Assembly (NCBI GenBank): GCA_023398345.1
Contig: JAEWSK010000174.1
Coordinates: forward strand, 1-16,663
Source of the DNA: Armatimonadota bacterium
GTDB lineage: Bacteria > Armatimonadota > UBA5829
DNA length: 16,663 nt
Direction: 5' to 3'
Within the stretch, counting starts at the first letter, position 1; every line of letters starts with the position of its first letter. Positions 6,599 through 13,781 of the stretch are shown here, in pieces. The position numbers and the translations under genes were made by a program. Below the pieces are notes generated by a model. That model made no database searches and had not been told where the DNA came from. It was given only the letters and a program-made list of their open reading frames with translations.

Positions 6599-8377
6599 TT
6601 AGCTTTTCTTCGATGATCGGCGGCTGCCTTTGATGGCAGGCAACAAGACTGTAAACTTTGCCCCCTTACCAGGCATACCGCATTCATAAATCATGCCGTC
6701 GTGAGCATCAACAATCCCTTTTACAATCGACAACCCCAACCCCATTCCTTTCGCCCTCGACGTAAAGAATGGATTAAATATTTTAGGCTTATTTTCGACT
6801 TTGATGCCCGGCCCATTATCTTCAAATCGGATCGCCACGTATCTGCCCGATTGTCGGCTAGGCTTGAGCCACTTTTTTGAACGCGCATCCGCAATAAAAG
6901 TGGAGACGTTGATAACTCCGCCATCCGGCTGAAAATTCACAGCGTTCTCCATAAGCTCGCCAAAACACTGCTTTAACTTCTTTGGATCTGCATTTATCTT
7001 TGGCAAATTTGGAGCCAGATTCATATTGAGCACAGTCGCTGATCGCTTCGGGAAGCCTTCTGCAACAGCTTCTTTCACCAGTTCGTTGATATCCGACTCG
7101 ACCGGGTCGAGATGCGTCGCCTTAACGAATTCTCGGAACTCGTTGAGTATTTCCTCAAGCAAAAATATGCCATTTTTGATGCTGTCAACCAGCTTGCTCG
7201 CGTCTGCCGGATCGACTTTGCCAGAATTGAGCAAATACTCGATCTCATTGACATCGCCTTTGATTGCAAATACTCGGTTTCCGATCATGTGCGCCGAGCG
7301 CGCTGACATTTCACCCCAAGCCGCCAGCCGCTCAGCTTTAACTAACTGATCGACCAACCTGACATTATCCAGCGCCACGGCCAACTGACCGGCTATGGTA
7401 GATAAAATGCTCTCATCTTCTTCTGTAAAATCATTTGGGAACCATTTGTATGGACTTTTCTTGCGCTGGACACGCAAAACTCCGATCTCACCGCTTCTGC
7501 CGATAATCGGAACGGCCATAAATGCACCGACATCTGCCGACGGAAGCTCCTCATAAAGCCCTCGCCAACGAGGATCTAAACTTGGATCAGCGACACGGAT
7601 AACTTGCTTTCGCTCTGCCGTCCAGCCGGTGAGCCCCTCACCAATATCATAAGACGCACGATTTATCTGTTTCTTTAACGCTCCGCGCGAAGCACGTAAA
7701 ACTAATTTGTTGCTCACGCGATCTATCATAAAAAGAGAACAGTCCTCAAACTGAAGCGCCTCGGCGGCTACATCGAGAACTTTCTGCAAAATAGCCTGCG
7801 CATAAGTAAAACCATTAAGCTCCTTGCCTATTTGCACGAGAGCAGCCTCGCGCGCCCTGTGGCTCGCAAGCGCCATCGCGATCACCCCGAGATCTGCAAG
7901 CACCGATGCAAGCCGCTCATGCTCATCAGTAAACCAATCTCGCTGAGTGCTCTCAAGGCTCAACACGCCGCGTGTTCGACCGTTCGTGTCGACCAGCGGA
8001 ACGGCAATCTCACTTTTTACATCATCAAATGAACAGATATAGTATGGGTCGTTGTCAACATCGCCGGAGTTGTAGGACTCGGCAGTCGCAGCGACATGGC
8101 TGGTGATTCCCCTGCCCGTCTCTTCAGAGACCTTTAAGCGTCCGAGGCGCTTTTCTTCACTCCAACCATCCCCTGCAGTATAACGAACATCAAGTTCGCC
8201 GCGGTCATGGTCGACGATTGCCAAAAAACCGCGTACGGCCTCACACCCGCGGACGGCCTCCTCCAGTATCATCCCAAGGACTTTACCGACAGATTCATTG
8301 GTGACAATTAGGCGGCTGATCTGAGCGACAACTTCCGGATCAGCGCCGGGACTTGATTTGCAGATTTTATTATCCAT
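6599..8377 (-). CDS. Soluble GAF-GAF sensor histidine kinase
   Basis: A 592-residue cytoplasmic kinase with no membrane segment. Order: GAF domain 1 about residues 15-170, GAF domain 2 about 180-340, coiled linker and dimerisation helix from about 345, then a HATPase_c domain about 430-590. The presumed phosphorylated His is H363 in SARSAHMIGNRVFAIKG; it is followed by Met rather than the usual acidic residue, so the H-box is atypical. ATP-binding motifs are intact: N-box ELMENAVNF (N478), G1 DNGPGI at 520-525, the F-box NPFFTSRAKG and G2 GMGLGLSIVKG. The frame can be extended to a TTG at 8452 (617 residues). That extension covers a good promoter and ends before the first GAF domain, so the ATG at 8377 is preferred; neither start has a clear ribosome binding site. 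GAF domains suggest sensing of a small molecule, nucleotide, light or redox state. The partner is the receiver 32 bases downstream. Confidence 0.92.
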   Translation of the reverse strand: MDNKICKSSPGADPEVVAQISRLIVTNESVGKVLGMILEEAVRGCEAVRGFLAIVDHDRGELDVRYTAGDGWSEEKRLGRLKVSEETGRGITSHVAATAESYNSGDVDNDPYYICSFDDVKSEIAVPLVDTNGRTRGVLSLESTQRDWFTDEHERLASVLADLGVIAMALASHRAREAALVQIGKELNGFTYAQAILQKVLDVAAEALQFEDCSLFMIDRVSNKLVLRASRGALKKQINRASYDIGEGLTGWTAERKQVIRVADPSLDPRWRGLYEELPSADVGAFMAVPIIGRSGEIGVLRVQRKKSPYKWFPNDFTEEDESILSTIAGQLAVALDNVRLVDQLVKAERLAAWGEMSARSAHMIGNRVFAIKGDVNEIEYLLNSGKVDPADASKLVDSIKNGIFLLEEILNEFREFVKATHLDPVESDINELVKEAVAEGFPKRSATVLNMNLAPNLPKINADPKKLKQCFGELMENAVNFQPDGGVINVSTFIADARSKKWLKPSRQSGRYVAIRFEDNGPGIKVENKPKIFNPFFTSRAKGMGLGLSIVKGIVDAHDGMIYECGMPGKGAKFTVLLPAIKGSRRSSKKS

Positions 8378-8423
8378 AATATCAATGCGCGCGGCACAAG
8401 TTGGAGCACCGACGCCCAACTGA

Positions 8424-8452
8424 AGTATAACAGACTGAATGGGCCAATTCAA
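8424..8452 (-). promoter_or_regulatory. Sigma-70-like promoter for the histidine kinase
   Basis: On the minus strand, TTGAAT (8452-8447) and TATACT (8429-8424) are separated by 17 bases, a good match to the -35/-10 consensus. Transcription would start near 8417, about 40 bases before the ATG at 8377. This lies just inside the longest possible kinase frame and argues against the TTG start at 8452. Confidence 0.6.
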
Positions 8453-8482
8453 CTGCTTCTATCGAAGCGGCTTGGGGTGTGC

Positions 8483-8797
8483 TTATTCTGAGTTCGCGGT
8501 TTCATTGCGTGGTGTTGATAAGCCACTAGCTACGAAGTATAAATGCAGTCCACGGGCCGCAATAAGCGATCCTGCAACGCACAACACGATCAAGAGTGCG
8601 ATTCTATAAAGCAGCCCTAACGCCGAATTGCCCAACTGCAGTGCTGCGCCCGATGCTGCGCCTGTTGCAACTTGCAAGCATGTCGTACTTGCCGTAAATA
8701 AGCGATATGCTACTACGGCGACTGTAACTAAAACTCCTATACCAACGAGAAAAACTAATATACCAAGCACCCGACCTACGGCACTGTTTCTAGACAT
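8483..8797 (-). CDS. Small two-helix membrane protein, 104 residues
   Basis: No family recognised. Two hydrophobic helices are clear: about residues 10-33 (GILVFLVGIGVLVTVAVVAY) and about 60-84 (LLYRIALLIVLCVAGSLIAA). A short polar, Ala/Gly-rich loop separates them. The tail is hydrophilic (STPRNETANSE). The ATG at 8797 is chosen because GGAGGT lies 4-5 bases upstream; a longer frame to 8815 would read through that ribosome binding site. It is the first gene of the minus-strand run leading into the sensor kinase. The kinase has its own promoter just after this stop, so the functional link is only positional. It could be a membrane partner of the soluble kinase, but nothing in the sequence proves it. 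Confidence 0.8.
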   Translation of the reverse strand: MSRNSAVGRVLGILVFLVGIGVLVTVAVVAYRLFTASTTCLQVATGAASGAALQLGNSALGLLYRIALLIVLCVAGSLIAARGLHLYFVASGLSTPRNETANSE

Positions 8798-8961
8798 TAA
8801 TACCTCCAAGACCACTCCAACACTACTTCATCTTATACCCGCGCAGCAACGCTTCCTTCAGCGCACACAACAAAGAGATTGCAATATATATGTTTACCAG
8901 TTCAAAAACTCAACTAATGACCAGAAATATAAATCTTATACGCAAAATGGGCTGTGAGCAT

Positions 8962-8991
8962 TTGACCACAAGAGCGCTAGGGTGGTATAAT
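8962..8991 (+). promoter_or_regulatory. Sigma-70 promoter of tRNA-Lys
   Basis: TTGACC at 8962-8967 and a perfect TATAAT at 8986-8991, separated by 18 bases. Transcription would start near 8998, only a few bases before the mature tRNA 5' end at 9003, a common arrangement for single tRNA genes. Confidence 0.85.
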
Positions 8992-9002
8992 TCTGTAGGC
9001 GT

Positions 9003-9078
9003 GGGTCGGTAACTCAGTCGGTAGAGTATCGCCCTTTTAAGGCGAGAGTCATGGGTTCGAGTCCCATCCGACCTACCA
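9003..9078 (+). tRNA. tRNA-Lys (anticodon UUU)
   Basis: A full 76-base cloverleaf. Acceptor GGGTCGG pairs with CCGACCT with one G-U at the top. The D-stem is ACTC/GAGT. The anticodon stem is TCGCC/GGCGA with loop CTTTTAA, anticodon TTT. The T-stem is ATGGG/CCCAT with loop TTCGAGT. Discriminator A and an encoded CCA end follow. The flanks GCGTGG (8999-9004) and CCACGC (9076-9081) can pair and extend the stem of the precursor; a T-rich run (CTTATTTTTA) follows and may end transcription. The convergent cysK stop is 12 bases away. Confidence 0.97.
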
Positions 9079-9090
9079 CGCTTATTTTTA

Positions 9091-10011
9091 TTACAGAAGA
9101 CTCGTGCTGAAATATCTTTCCGCCCTGTCCGGCAGCACTGTCACCACTCTACTTTGCGGTCCCAGTCTATCCGCAATTTGAATCGCAGACCACACATTCG
9201 CACCAGATGATGTCCCTACTAGCGCGCCTTGAAGCGACGCGAGAGAACGAGTCGTATTTATCGCATCATCATCTGTGACTGTGATAACTTCATCAATTAA
9301 ATTTACGTCCAATACAGGCGGTATAAACCCATCACCTATGCCCTGAATGACATGAAATCCCGGTTCATGGCCCAAAAGAGCAGCAGAATTTTTCGGCTCT
9401 ACAGCCGCAACAGCGATATTTGGATTCTTTTCTTTGAGAAATTTTGCCACACCTGTCAATGTGCCGCCGCTGCCCACACCAGCAACAAATGCGTCAATGC
9501 GACCATCCATCTGCTGCCATATCTCATTTGCCGTAGTGAGGTAGTGTATTTCAGGATTGCAGGGGTTAGTAAACTGCCCCACAAGAAACGAATTTTCAAT
9601 TTCCGAATGAATGCTATTTGCTTTTTCGCAACAGCCGGCAATGCTATCTTTAGCAGGTGTCTCAATTAGCTGAGCGCCCAGCGCCAGTATTATTTTTTTG
9701 CGTTCCTCACTCATGTCGGAAGGCATGCAGATTATGCACTTATATCCCTTGAGCTGCGCAACAAATGCAACTGCTATGCCGGTATTGCCGCTGGTTGCCT
9801 CAACAATTGTCATGCCGGGCTTTAGCGCGCCGGTTTCTTCGGCACGTTCGATAATATACTTTGCGACTCTGTCCTTTACACTGCCTGCCGGGTTAAGAAA
9901 CTCAGCTTTTGCAAAAACACAGCCTCCGGCAATATTCGATAGCCTGAGCATAGGCGTGTTGCCAACAAGATCAAGCACATTATCTACGCATACGAGTCGA
10001 GTATTATGCAA
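9091..10011 (-). CDS. cysK: Cysteine synthase (PLP-dependent O-acetylserine sulfhydrylase family)
   Basis: A 306-residue fold-type II PLP enzyme that would make cysteine from O-acetylserine (or a related activated serine) and sulfide. Seen: GNTPMLRL at 17-24, the PLP lysine K46 in NPAGSVKDR, the substrate loop TSGNTG at 73-78, a glycine-rich phosphate loop GSGGT at 180-184, and the C-terminal LPDRAERYFST. Length is normal. The start is TTG, with GGGGAGA about 7 bases upstream and no nearby in-frame ATG. It is the last gene of the miaA-hfq-dapF-dapL-hflX unit, 32 bases after hflX. No serine acetyltransferase gene is seen nearby. CysM or an O-phosphoserine-using variant cannot be excluded. Confidence 0.92.
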   Translation of the reverse strand: MHNTRLVCVDNVLDLVGNTPMLRLSNIAGGCVFAKAEFLNPAGSVKDRVAKYIIERAEETGALKPGMTIVEATSGNTGIAVAFVAQLKGYKCIICMPSDMSEERKKIILALGAQLIETPAKDSIAGCCEKANSIHSEIENSFLVGQFTNPCNPEIHYLTTANEIWQQMDGRIDAFVAGVGSGGTLTGVAKFLKEKNPNIAVAAVEPKNSAALLGHEPGFHVIQGIGDGFIPPVLDVNLIDEVITVTDDDAINTTRSLASLQGALVGTSSGANVWSAIQIADRLGPQSRVVTVLPDRAERYFSTSLL

Positions 10012-10043
10012 TTGTATATCTCCCCATAATTTGCAATTTTTTG

Positions 10044-11345
10044 CTAATCTTCAGAGCTCTCTTCAAATGGAGCCAGTCGCGCGGCAAGATCCGGCGGCAA
10101 ATCGGCATCCACACGCACGCCTTCCGGCAGGTAATCGATACTATCAACGCGCCCACGCTCATGGCATGCCGACACAAGATCACCCCTATCATGAGGCACT
10201 ATCGCGCGAACATGCCGCATCAGCTTGGATACGGCTTTATGGATCAGCGTTTCAAGATATTGCTTACCCTCACCAGTCATCGCGGACATATAGCAGGCGT
10301 CTGGGGTTTGCGCAATAAGTCTTCGCAGTTCGTATTGGTCGCGAATTTTGTCGCACTTATTAAACACAGTGACAATCGGCTTATCTCTTATATCAAGCTT
10401 AGCAAGCACATCCGCAACTGCTGTCCGCTGTTCATCAACAAATTGGTGACTAGCGTCAACTACATGAATAAGAAAATCTGCGTCCGTTACCTCTTCAAGT
10501 GTCGCTCTAAAGGCCGCGACCAAATGATGCGGCAAATTGCGTATAAACCCGACCGTATCGGAAAGCACTATTGACGTGCCATCATCGAGATTGACCAGCC
10601 GCGTGGTGGGATCTAGCGTGGCAAATAGTCGCGAATGCACTTCGACATCTGATGTCGCCAATAAGTTTAGCAGTGTGGACTTGCCGGCACTTGTATAGCC
10701 GACCAACGCCGCACCGGGCACTAAAAGCCGTTTTCGGGCCTTGTTCTGCACAATGCGTCGTTTTACGACATTTTCAAGCTCATCTTTGAGCACGCTTATG
10801 CGTGAGCGAACACGTCTGCGGTCGGTTTCTAGTTTTGTCTCACCGGGGCCTCGCGTTGCGACACCGCCGGAGTGGCCTCCACCTACGCGAGACATTGCGA
10901 TGCCTTTTCCGGTAAGCCTTGGCAAAAGATATTGGAGTTGTGCAAGCTCGACTTGAAGTTTGCCTTCGGCAGTTCGAGCACGCTGCGCAAATATGTCGAG
11001 TATAAGCTGAGTGCGATCAACAACGCGAACTGTGGTCTTATCTTCAATATTGCGCTGCTGAGTAGGAGAAAGATCGGCTCCAACGATAACTATATTCGCC
11101 TCGGAGTCCTGCACACGCACAAAAGCGTCCTCGGCATTACCTGAACCAATATAAAAACGCGGGTCGGGATGCTGGCGGCGGACATGCATTTCATCGACAA
11201 TCACAACGCCCGCGGTTTGCGCAAGCAACCTAAGCTCCTCTGAGTTGGCATCGGACTCGCGATCGTCACGCCAGTCCGCCATCACAAGAAGCGCCCTATC
11301 CGCTTCGTCCACTTCAATGAGGCGCGGATTTTCCGTTATCCCCAC
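10044..11345 (-). CDS. hflX: GTPase HflX
   Basis: A 433-residue ribosome-associated GTPase; HflX proteins split or rescue stalled 70S ribosomes during stress. Domains: an N-terminal HflX domain about residues 15-130 (HPDPRFYIGSGNAED, VGADLSPTQQRNIED), a glycine-rich linker GGGHSGGVATRGPGETKLE at 155-173, a helical region, then the G domain from about 208. G motifs: G1 GYTSAGKS at 216-223, G3 DTVG at 263-266, G4 NKCD at 329-332, G5 SAM at 354-356. A C-terminal extension ends in acidic residues (EESSED). The start is GTG at 11345, overlapping the end of dapL by 10 bases, with a weak AAAAGG upstream. In gamma-proteobacteria hflX directly follows hfq; here dapF and dapL lie between them. Confidence 0.95.
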   Translation of the reverse strand: MGITENPRLIEVDEADRALLVMADWRDDRESDANSEELRLLAQTAGVVIVDEMHVRRQHPDPRFYIGSGNAEDAFVRVQDSEANIVIVGADLSPTQQRNIEDKTTVRVVDRTQLILDIFAQRARTAEGKLQVELAQLQYLLPRLTGKGIAMSRVGGGHSGGVATRGPGETKLETDRRRVRSRISVLKDELENVVKRRIVQNKARKRLLVPGAALVGYTSAGKSTLLNLLATSDVEVHSRLFATLDPTTRLVNLDDGTSIVLSDTVGFIRNLPHHLVAAFRATLEEVTDADFLIHVVDASHQFVDEQRTAVADVLAKLDIRDKPIVTVFNKCDKIRDQYELRRLIAQTPDACYMSAMTGEGKQYLETLIHKAVSKLMRHVRAIVPHDRGDLVSACHERGRVDSIDYLPEGVRVDADLPPDLAARLAPFEESSED

Positions 11346-12517
11346 CTGACCTTTTCACTTGCGCCAATTCGCTTAACTGCCTCGGCGACTCTCTCGCCAT
11401 TTACGTCTCCCTGGACAGTCAGCGACATTCGCACGTAACCCTCGCCGCAATCGCCATAGCCATTGCCGGGAACTACAAGCACGCCAGTTTCACTTAAAAG
11501 CATCTTTGCAAAGTCGGCAGATGTGTAACCATTCGGCACTGGTACCCAAACATATAAAGTTGCTACCGGCCTGTTTACCGGACAGCCAAGCGCTTTTAGG
11601 CCATCGACGAGAATGTCGCGGCGCTTCTTATATAATTCCAGCGTCTGCTCATTGCGAATATTTTCCAATGCAAACGCAGCCGCAAGGTCAATTGCGGGAA
11701 ACTGCCGCGAGTCTATGTTGGACTTGAGCTTATTGAGAGCTGAGATTAGATACTTGTTGCCCACTGCAAACCCAATCCGCCAACCGGTCATATTGAATGA
11801 CTTTGAAAGTGAGTGCATTTCAATTACGACGTCTTTTGCACCCTCGACTTGAAGCATGCTCGGTGCATCATAATTGTCGTATGTAACTTCCGAATAGGCC
11901 AAATCACTGACTACGCCAATATCATAATCACGCGCGAATTGCACGACATCTCTATAGAAGCTCATAGGTGCGATTGCGCCCGTCGGATTGTTCGGGTAGT
12001 TTAGAAACATCAATTTCGCGGACTTTGCGGCATCAGCGGGAATTGCACTCAAATCCGGCAAAAAATTGTTGCTTTCGAGCAGCGGCATGCGCACGACTTC
12101 GCCACCGGCCATCAGCGTATTTACGCCATAAACCGTATAGCCTGGATCGGGCACCAGACTTACATCACCTTGATCGATCATTGCCCAACAAATGTGCGAC
12201 AGGCCATCCTTGGAGCCTAAAAGCAGCATTGCCTCGCTATTCGGGTCAATATCGACGTCGAACCGTGTCTTATACCATTGCGCAACGGATTCGAGATAAG
12301 TCGGCCAACCGGCCTCAGACTCGTCATAGCGATGAGTCTCTGGATTATTTGCAGCCTCGCAAAGTTTGTCAACAATAGGCTGCGGCGTAGACTGATCGGG
12401 ATCACCTATGCTGAGATTTATAAGATCAACGCCATCGGCGATTGCCTTTGCCTTGAGCCGCGCTATCTCCCCAAACAGATATGGGGGTATTTTTTCTAGT
12501 CGTTTGGATCTCTCCAA
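11336..12517 (-). CDS. dapL: LL-diaminopimelate aminotransferase (class I/II, PLP)
   Basis: A 393-residue fold-type I aminotransferase. DapL converts tetrahydrodipicolinate to LL-diaminopimelate in one step, using glutamate as amino donor, bypassing the succinylase or acetylase route. Seen: N-terminal RLEKIPPYLFGEIARLK, typical of DapL-type proteins, DLINLSIGDPDQSTP, NYPNNPTG at 173-180, D205 and Y208 in VVSDLAYSE, the PLP lysine K239 in SLSKSFNMTGWRIGF, and RMSLT near the C-terminus with the carboxylate-binding Arg. The neighbour dapF, which acts on the product, supports this over other aspartate-aminotransferase-like functions. The start is TTG with AAGGAGAGG at 12521-12529. It is 78 bases from dapF, with an inverted repeat in the gap. 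Confidence 0.88.
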   Translation of the reverse strand: MERSKRLEKIPPYLFGEIARLKAKAIADGVDLINLSIGDPDQSTPQPIVDKLCEAANNPETHRYDESEAGWPTYLESVAQWYKTRFDVDIDPNSEAMLLLGSKDGLSHICWAMIDQGDVSLVPDPGYTVYGVNTLMAGGEVVRMPLLESNNFLPDLSAIPADAAKSAKLMFLNYPNNPTGAIAPMSFYRDVVQFARDYDIGVVSDLAYSEVTYDNYDAPSMLQVEGAKDVVIEMHSLSKSFNMTGWRIGFAVGNKYLISALNKLKSNIDSRQFPAIDLAAAFALENIRNEQTLELYKKRRDILVDGLKALGCPVNRPVATLYVWVPVPNGYTSADFAKMLLSETGVLVVPGNGYGDCGEGYVRMSLTVQGDVNGERVAEAVKRIGASEKVRWG

Positions 12518-12540
12518 GTGCCTCTCCTTCGGGATATATC

Positions 12541-12576
12541 AGCTATAAATCATACATAAAAATGCAATTTATAGCT
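12541..12576. repeat. Inverted repeat between dapF and dapL
   Basis: A perfect 10-bp inverted repeat, AGCTATAAAT at 12541-12550 and ATTTATAGCT at 12567-12576, with a 16-base A/T-rich centre. It lies in the longest gap inside the miaA-to-cysK unit, upstream of dapL. There is no T-run typical of an intrinsic terminator. It could be an operator-like dyad or an mRNA hairpin; function is unproven. Confidence 0.5.
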
Positions 12577-12595
12577 CACAGTTTGCAATAGATAT

Positions 12596-13459
12596 TTACT
12601 GACCTATCCACTGTTTGTATTCAGCGGCGCCAACCTTGCCCTCAAAAACTTCCTCAGTCGGGCCGGTCATGTATAAGTGATTATCGCCGAGCCATTCGAT
12701 ATAAAGATCGCCGCCGCGCAGATGGACTGTAACTTTGCGCGAGATGCGCTCGGTTAACACGCCTGCAACTACAGAAGAACATGATCCACTGCCGCACGCA
12801 AGCGTTTCGCCAGTGCCACGCTCCCATGTGCGCTGCTTAATTTCCTTGGGATTAATAACCTGCGTAAACTCGACATTGGTACGCTGCGGAAAAACAGGGT
12901 GATTTTCTATCTGCGGCCCAATCTTCTTGACTGGATATTCATCGACGTTATCGACAAACGTAACGCAGTGTGGGTTGCCCATAGACACGCAAGTGACCTC
13001 GATCTTTTTGCCGTCCACTTTAATCGCCTCACCGATTACGCGGGTGTTATCACCCTTCATCGGGATTTCAGAACGCATCAGCCTCGGCTCACCCATATCT
13101 ACACGAGCAGATCGAACTTTTCCGCCTGTTGTATCGAGTTTTATAATCTTAATGCCGCCAAGCGTTTCAACACTCACGACTGGATCGGTATGTAACTTGC
13201 GGTCATAAACATACTTACCAAACACGCGAACGCCATTTCCACACATCTCGGCTTCGGTTCCGTCCGGGTTCATCATTCGCATCTTAAAATTCGCATTGCG
13301 AGACGGCAACACCATTATGAAGCCATCGCAGCCGATACCTAGATGACGATCACAAGCATTGCGCGATAGCGACGGTAAATATTCTTCTGGAATCTGTTCT
13401 TTGATGCAGTCAACAACAACAAAGTCGTTACCTGCGCCGTGCATTTTTGTAAACTTCAA
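12596..13459 (-). CDS. dapF: Diaminopimelate epimerase
   Basis: A 287-residue cofactor-independent epimerase converting LL- to meso-diaminopimelate for lysine and peptidoglycan. Seen: N-terminal FTKMHGAGNDFVVVD, the first catalytic cysteine C73 in EMCGNGVR, SMGNPHCVTFVD at 159-170, and the second catalytic cysteine C222 in ETLACGSGSCSS. The start is the TTG at 13459: the family homology begins exactly there, and GGAGGAG about 10 bases upstream, overlapping the hfq stop, is a strong ribosome binding site. A longer open frame to 13663 only reads hfq DNA in the wrong frame. A 7-base gap separates it from hfq. It acts directly after DapL, encoded next. Confidence 0.95.
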   Translation of the reverse strand: MKFTKMHGAGNDFVVVDCIKEQIPEEYLPSLSRNACDRHLGIGCDGFIMVLPSRNANFKMRMMNPDGTEAEMCGNGVRVFGKYVYDRKLHTDPVVSVETLGGIKIIKLDTTGGKVRSARVDMGEPRLMRSEIPMKGDNTRVIGEAIKVDGKKIEVTCVSMGNPHCVTFVDNVDEYPVKKIGPQIENHPVFPQRTNVEFTQVINPKEIKQRTWERGTGETLACGSGSCSSVVAGVLTERISRKVTVHLRGGDLYIEWLGDNHLYMTGPTEEVFEGKVGAAEYKQWIGQ

Positions 13460-13466
13460 CTCCGAC

Positions 13467-13781
13467 TCACTCCTCCGATACTGGCTTTTCTGACTCATCA
13501 GACACGACAGATGCAGCATGCGATTGCATTTGTTCTTGCGGTCTTTCATCACGCTGCAGCGCGCCAATGATGGGTCGAGCCGGTACAACTGATGCCATCG
13601 CATGCTTATATACAAGCTGCGAAGGCTTGCCTGGGCTTTCAAGGACAACCGTGAAAGCATCAAAGCCGCGCACTAGCCCCTTGAGCTGGACACCGCTAAC
13701 CAAATAGATCGTAACCGGAACATTCTCTTTACGAACCTGATTGAGGAACAGGTCTTGGAGGTTCATTGAAGTCTTGTTCAT
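13467..13781 (-). CDS. hfq: RNA chaperone Hfq
   Basis: A 104-residue Sm-like protein forming a hexameric ring that pairs small RNAs with mRNAs. Residues 7-69 match Hfq: [20 protein letters not shown], Sm1 core [17 protein letters not shown] and Sm2 YKHA at 58-61. Proximal-face uridine-binding residues known from E. coli have counterparts: Q9, D10, F43, Y58, K59, H60. Beyond residue 70 is a 35-residue tail rich in Q, S and E with an acidic end ([11 protein letters not shown]), likely disordered. The ATG overlaps the miaA stop (ATGA) and has AAAGGAGAG upstream. The miaA-hfq order is widely conserved. Confidence 0.95.
   Translation of the reverse strand: MNKTSMNLQDLFLNQVRKENVPVTIYLVSGVQLKGLVRGFDAFTVVLESPGKPSQLVYKHAMASVVPARPIIGALQRDERPQEQMQSHAASVVSDESEKPVSEE

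Noticed and set aside
8798..8815. Six-residue extension of the small membrane protein
   Set aside because: It would read through the GGAGGT ribosome binding site of the ATG at 8797.
8816..8900. Promoter for the small membrane protein (TTGAGT-17-TATATA on the minus strand)
   Set aside because: Both hexamers match the consensus weakly and the leader would be long; not strong enough to list.
9698..10574. Long plus-strand open frames across cysK and hflX
   Set aside because: They are antisense to well-identified genes, overlap each other, and show no recognisable domain or ribosome binding site.
12518..12595. Lysine riboswitch upstream of dapL
   Set aside because: The 78-base gap is far too short for the roughly 170-base lysine aptamer, and only a simple dyad is present.
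13460..13663. 68-residue N-terminal extension of DapF
   Set aside because: It lies inside hfq in another frame, has no family counterpart, and a strong ribosome binding site supports the TTG at 13459.
13733..13781. Alternative Hfq start at the second Met (residue 6)
   Set aside because: The first ATG has the ATGA overlap with miaA and a good ribosome binding site; both starts keep the whole Sm domain.
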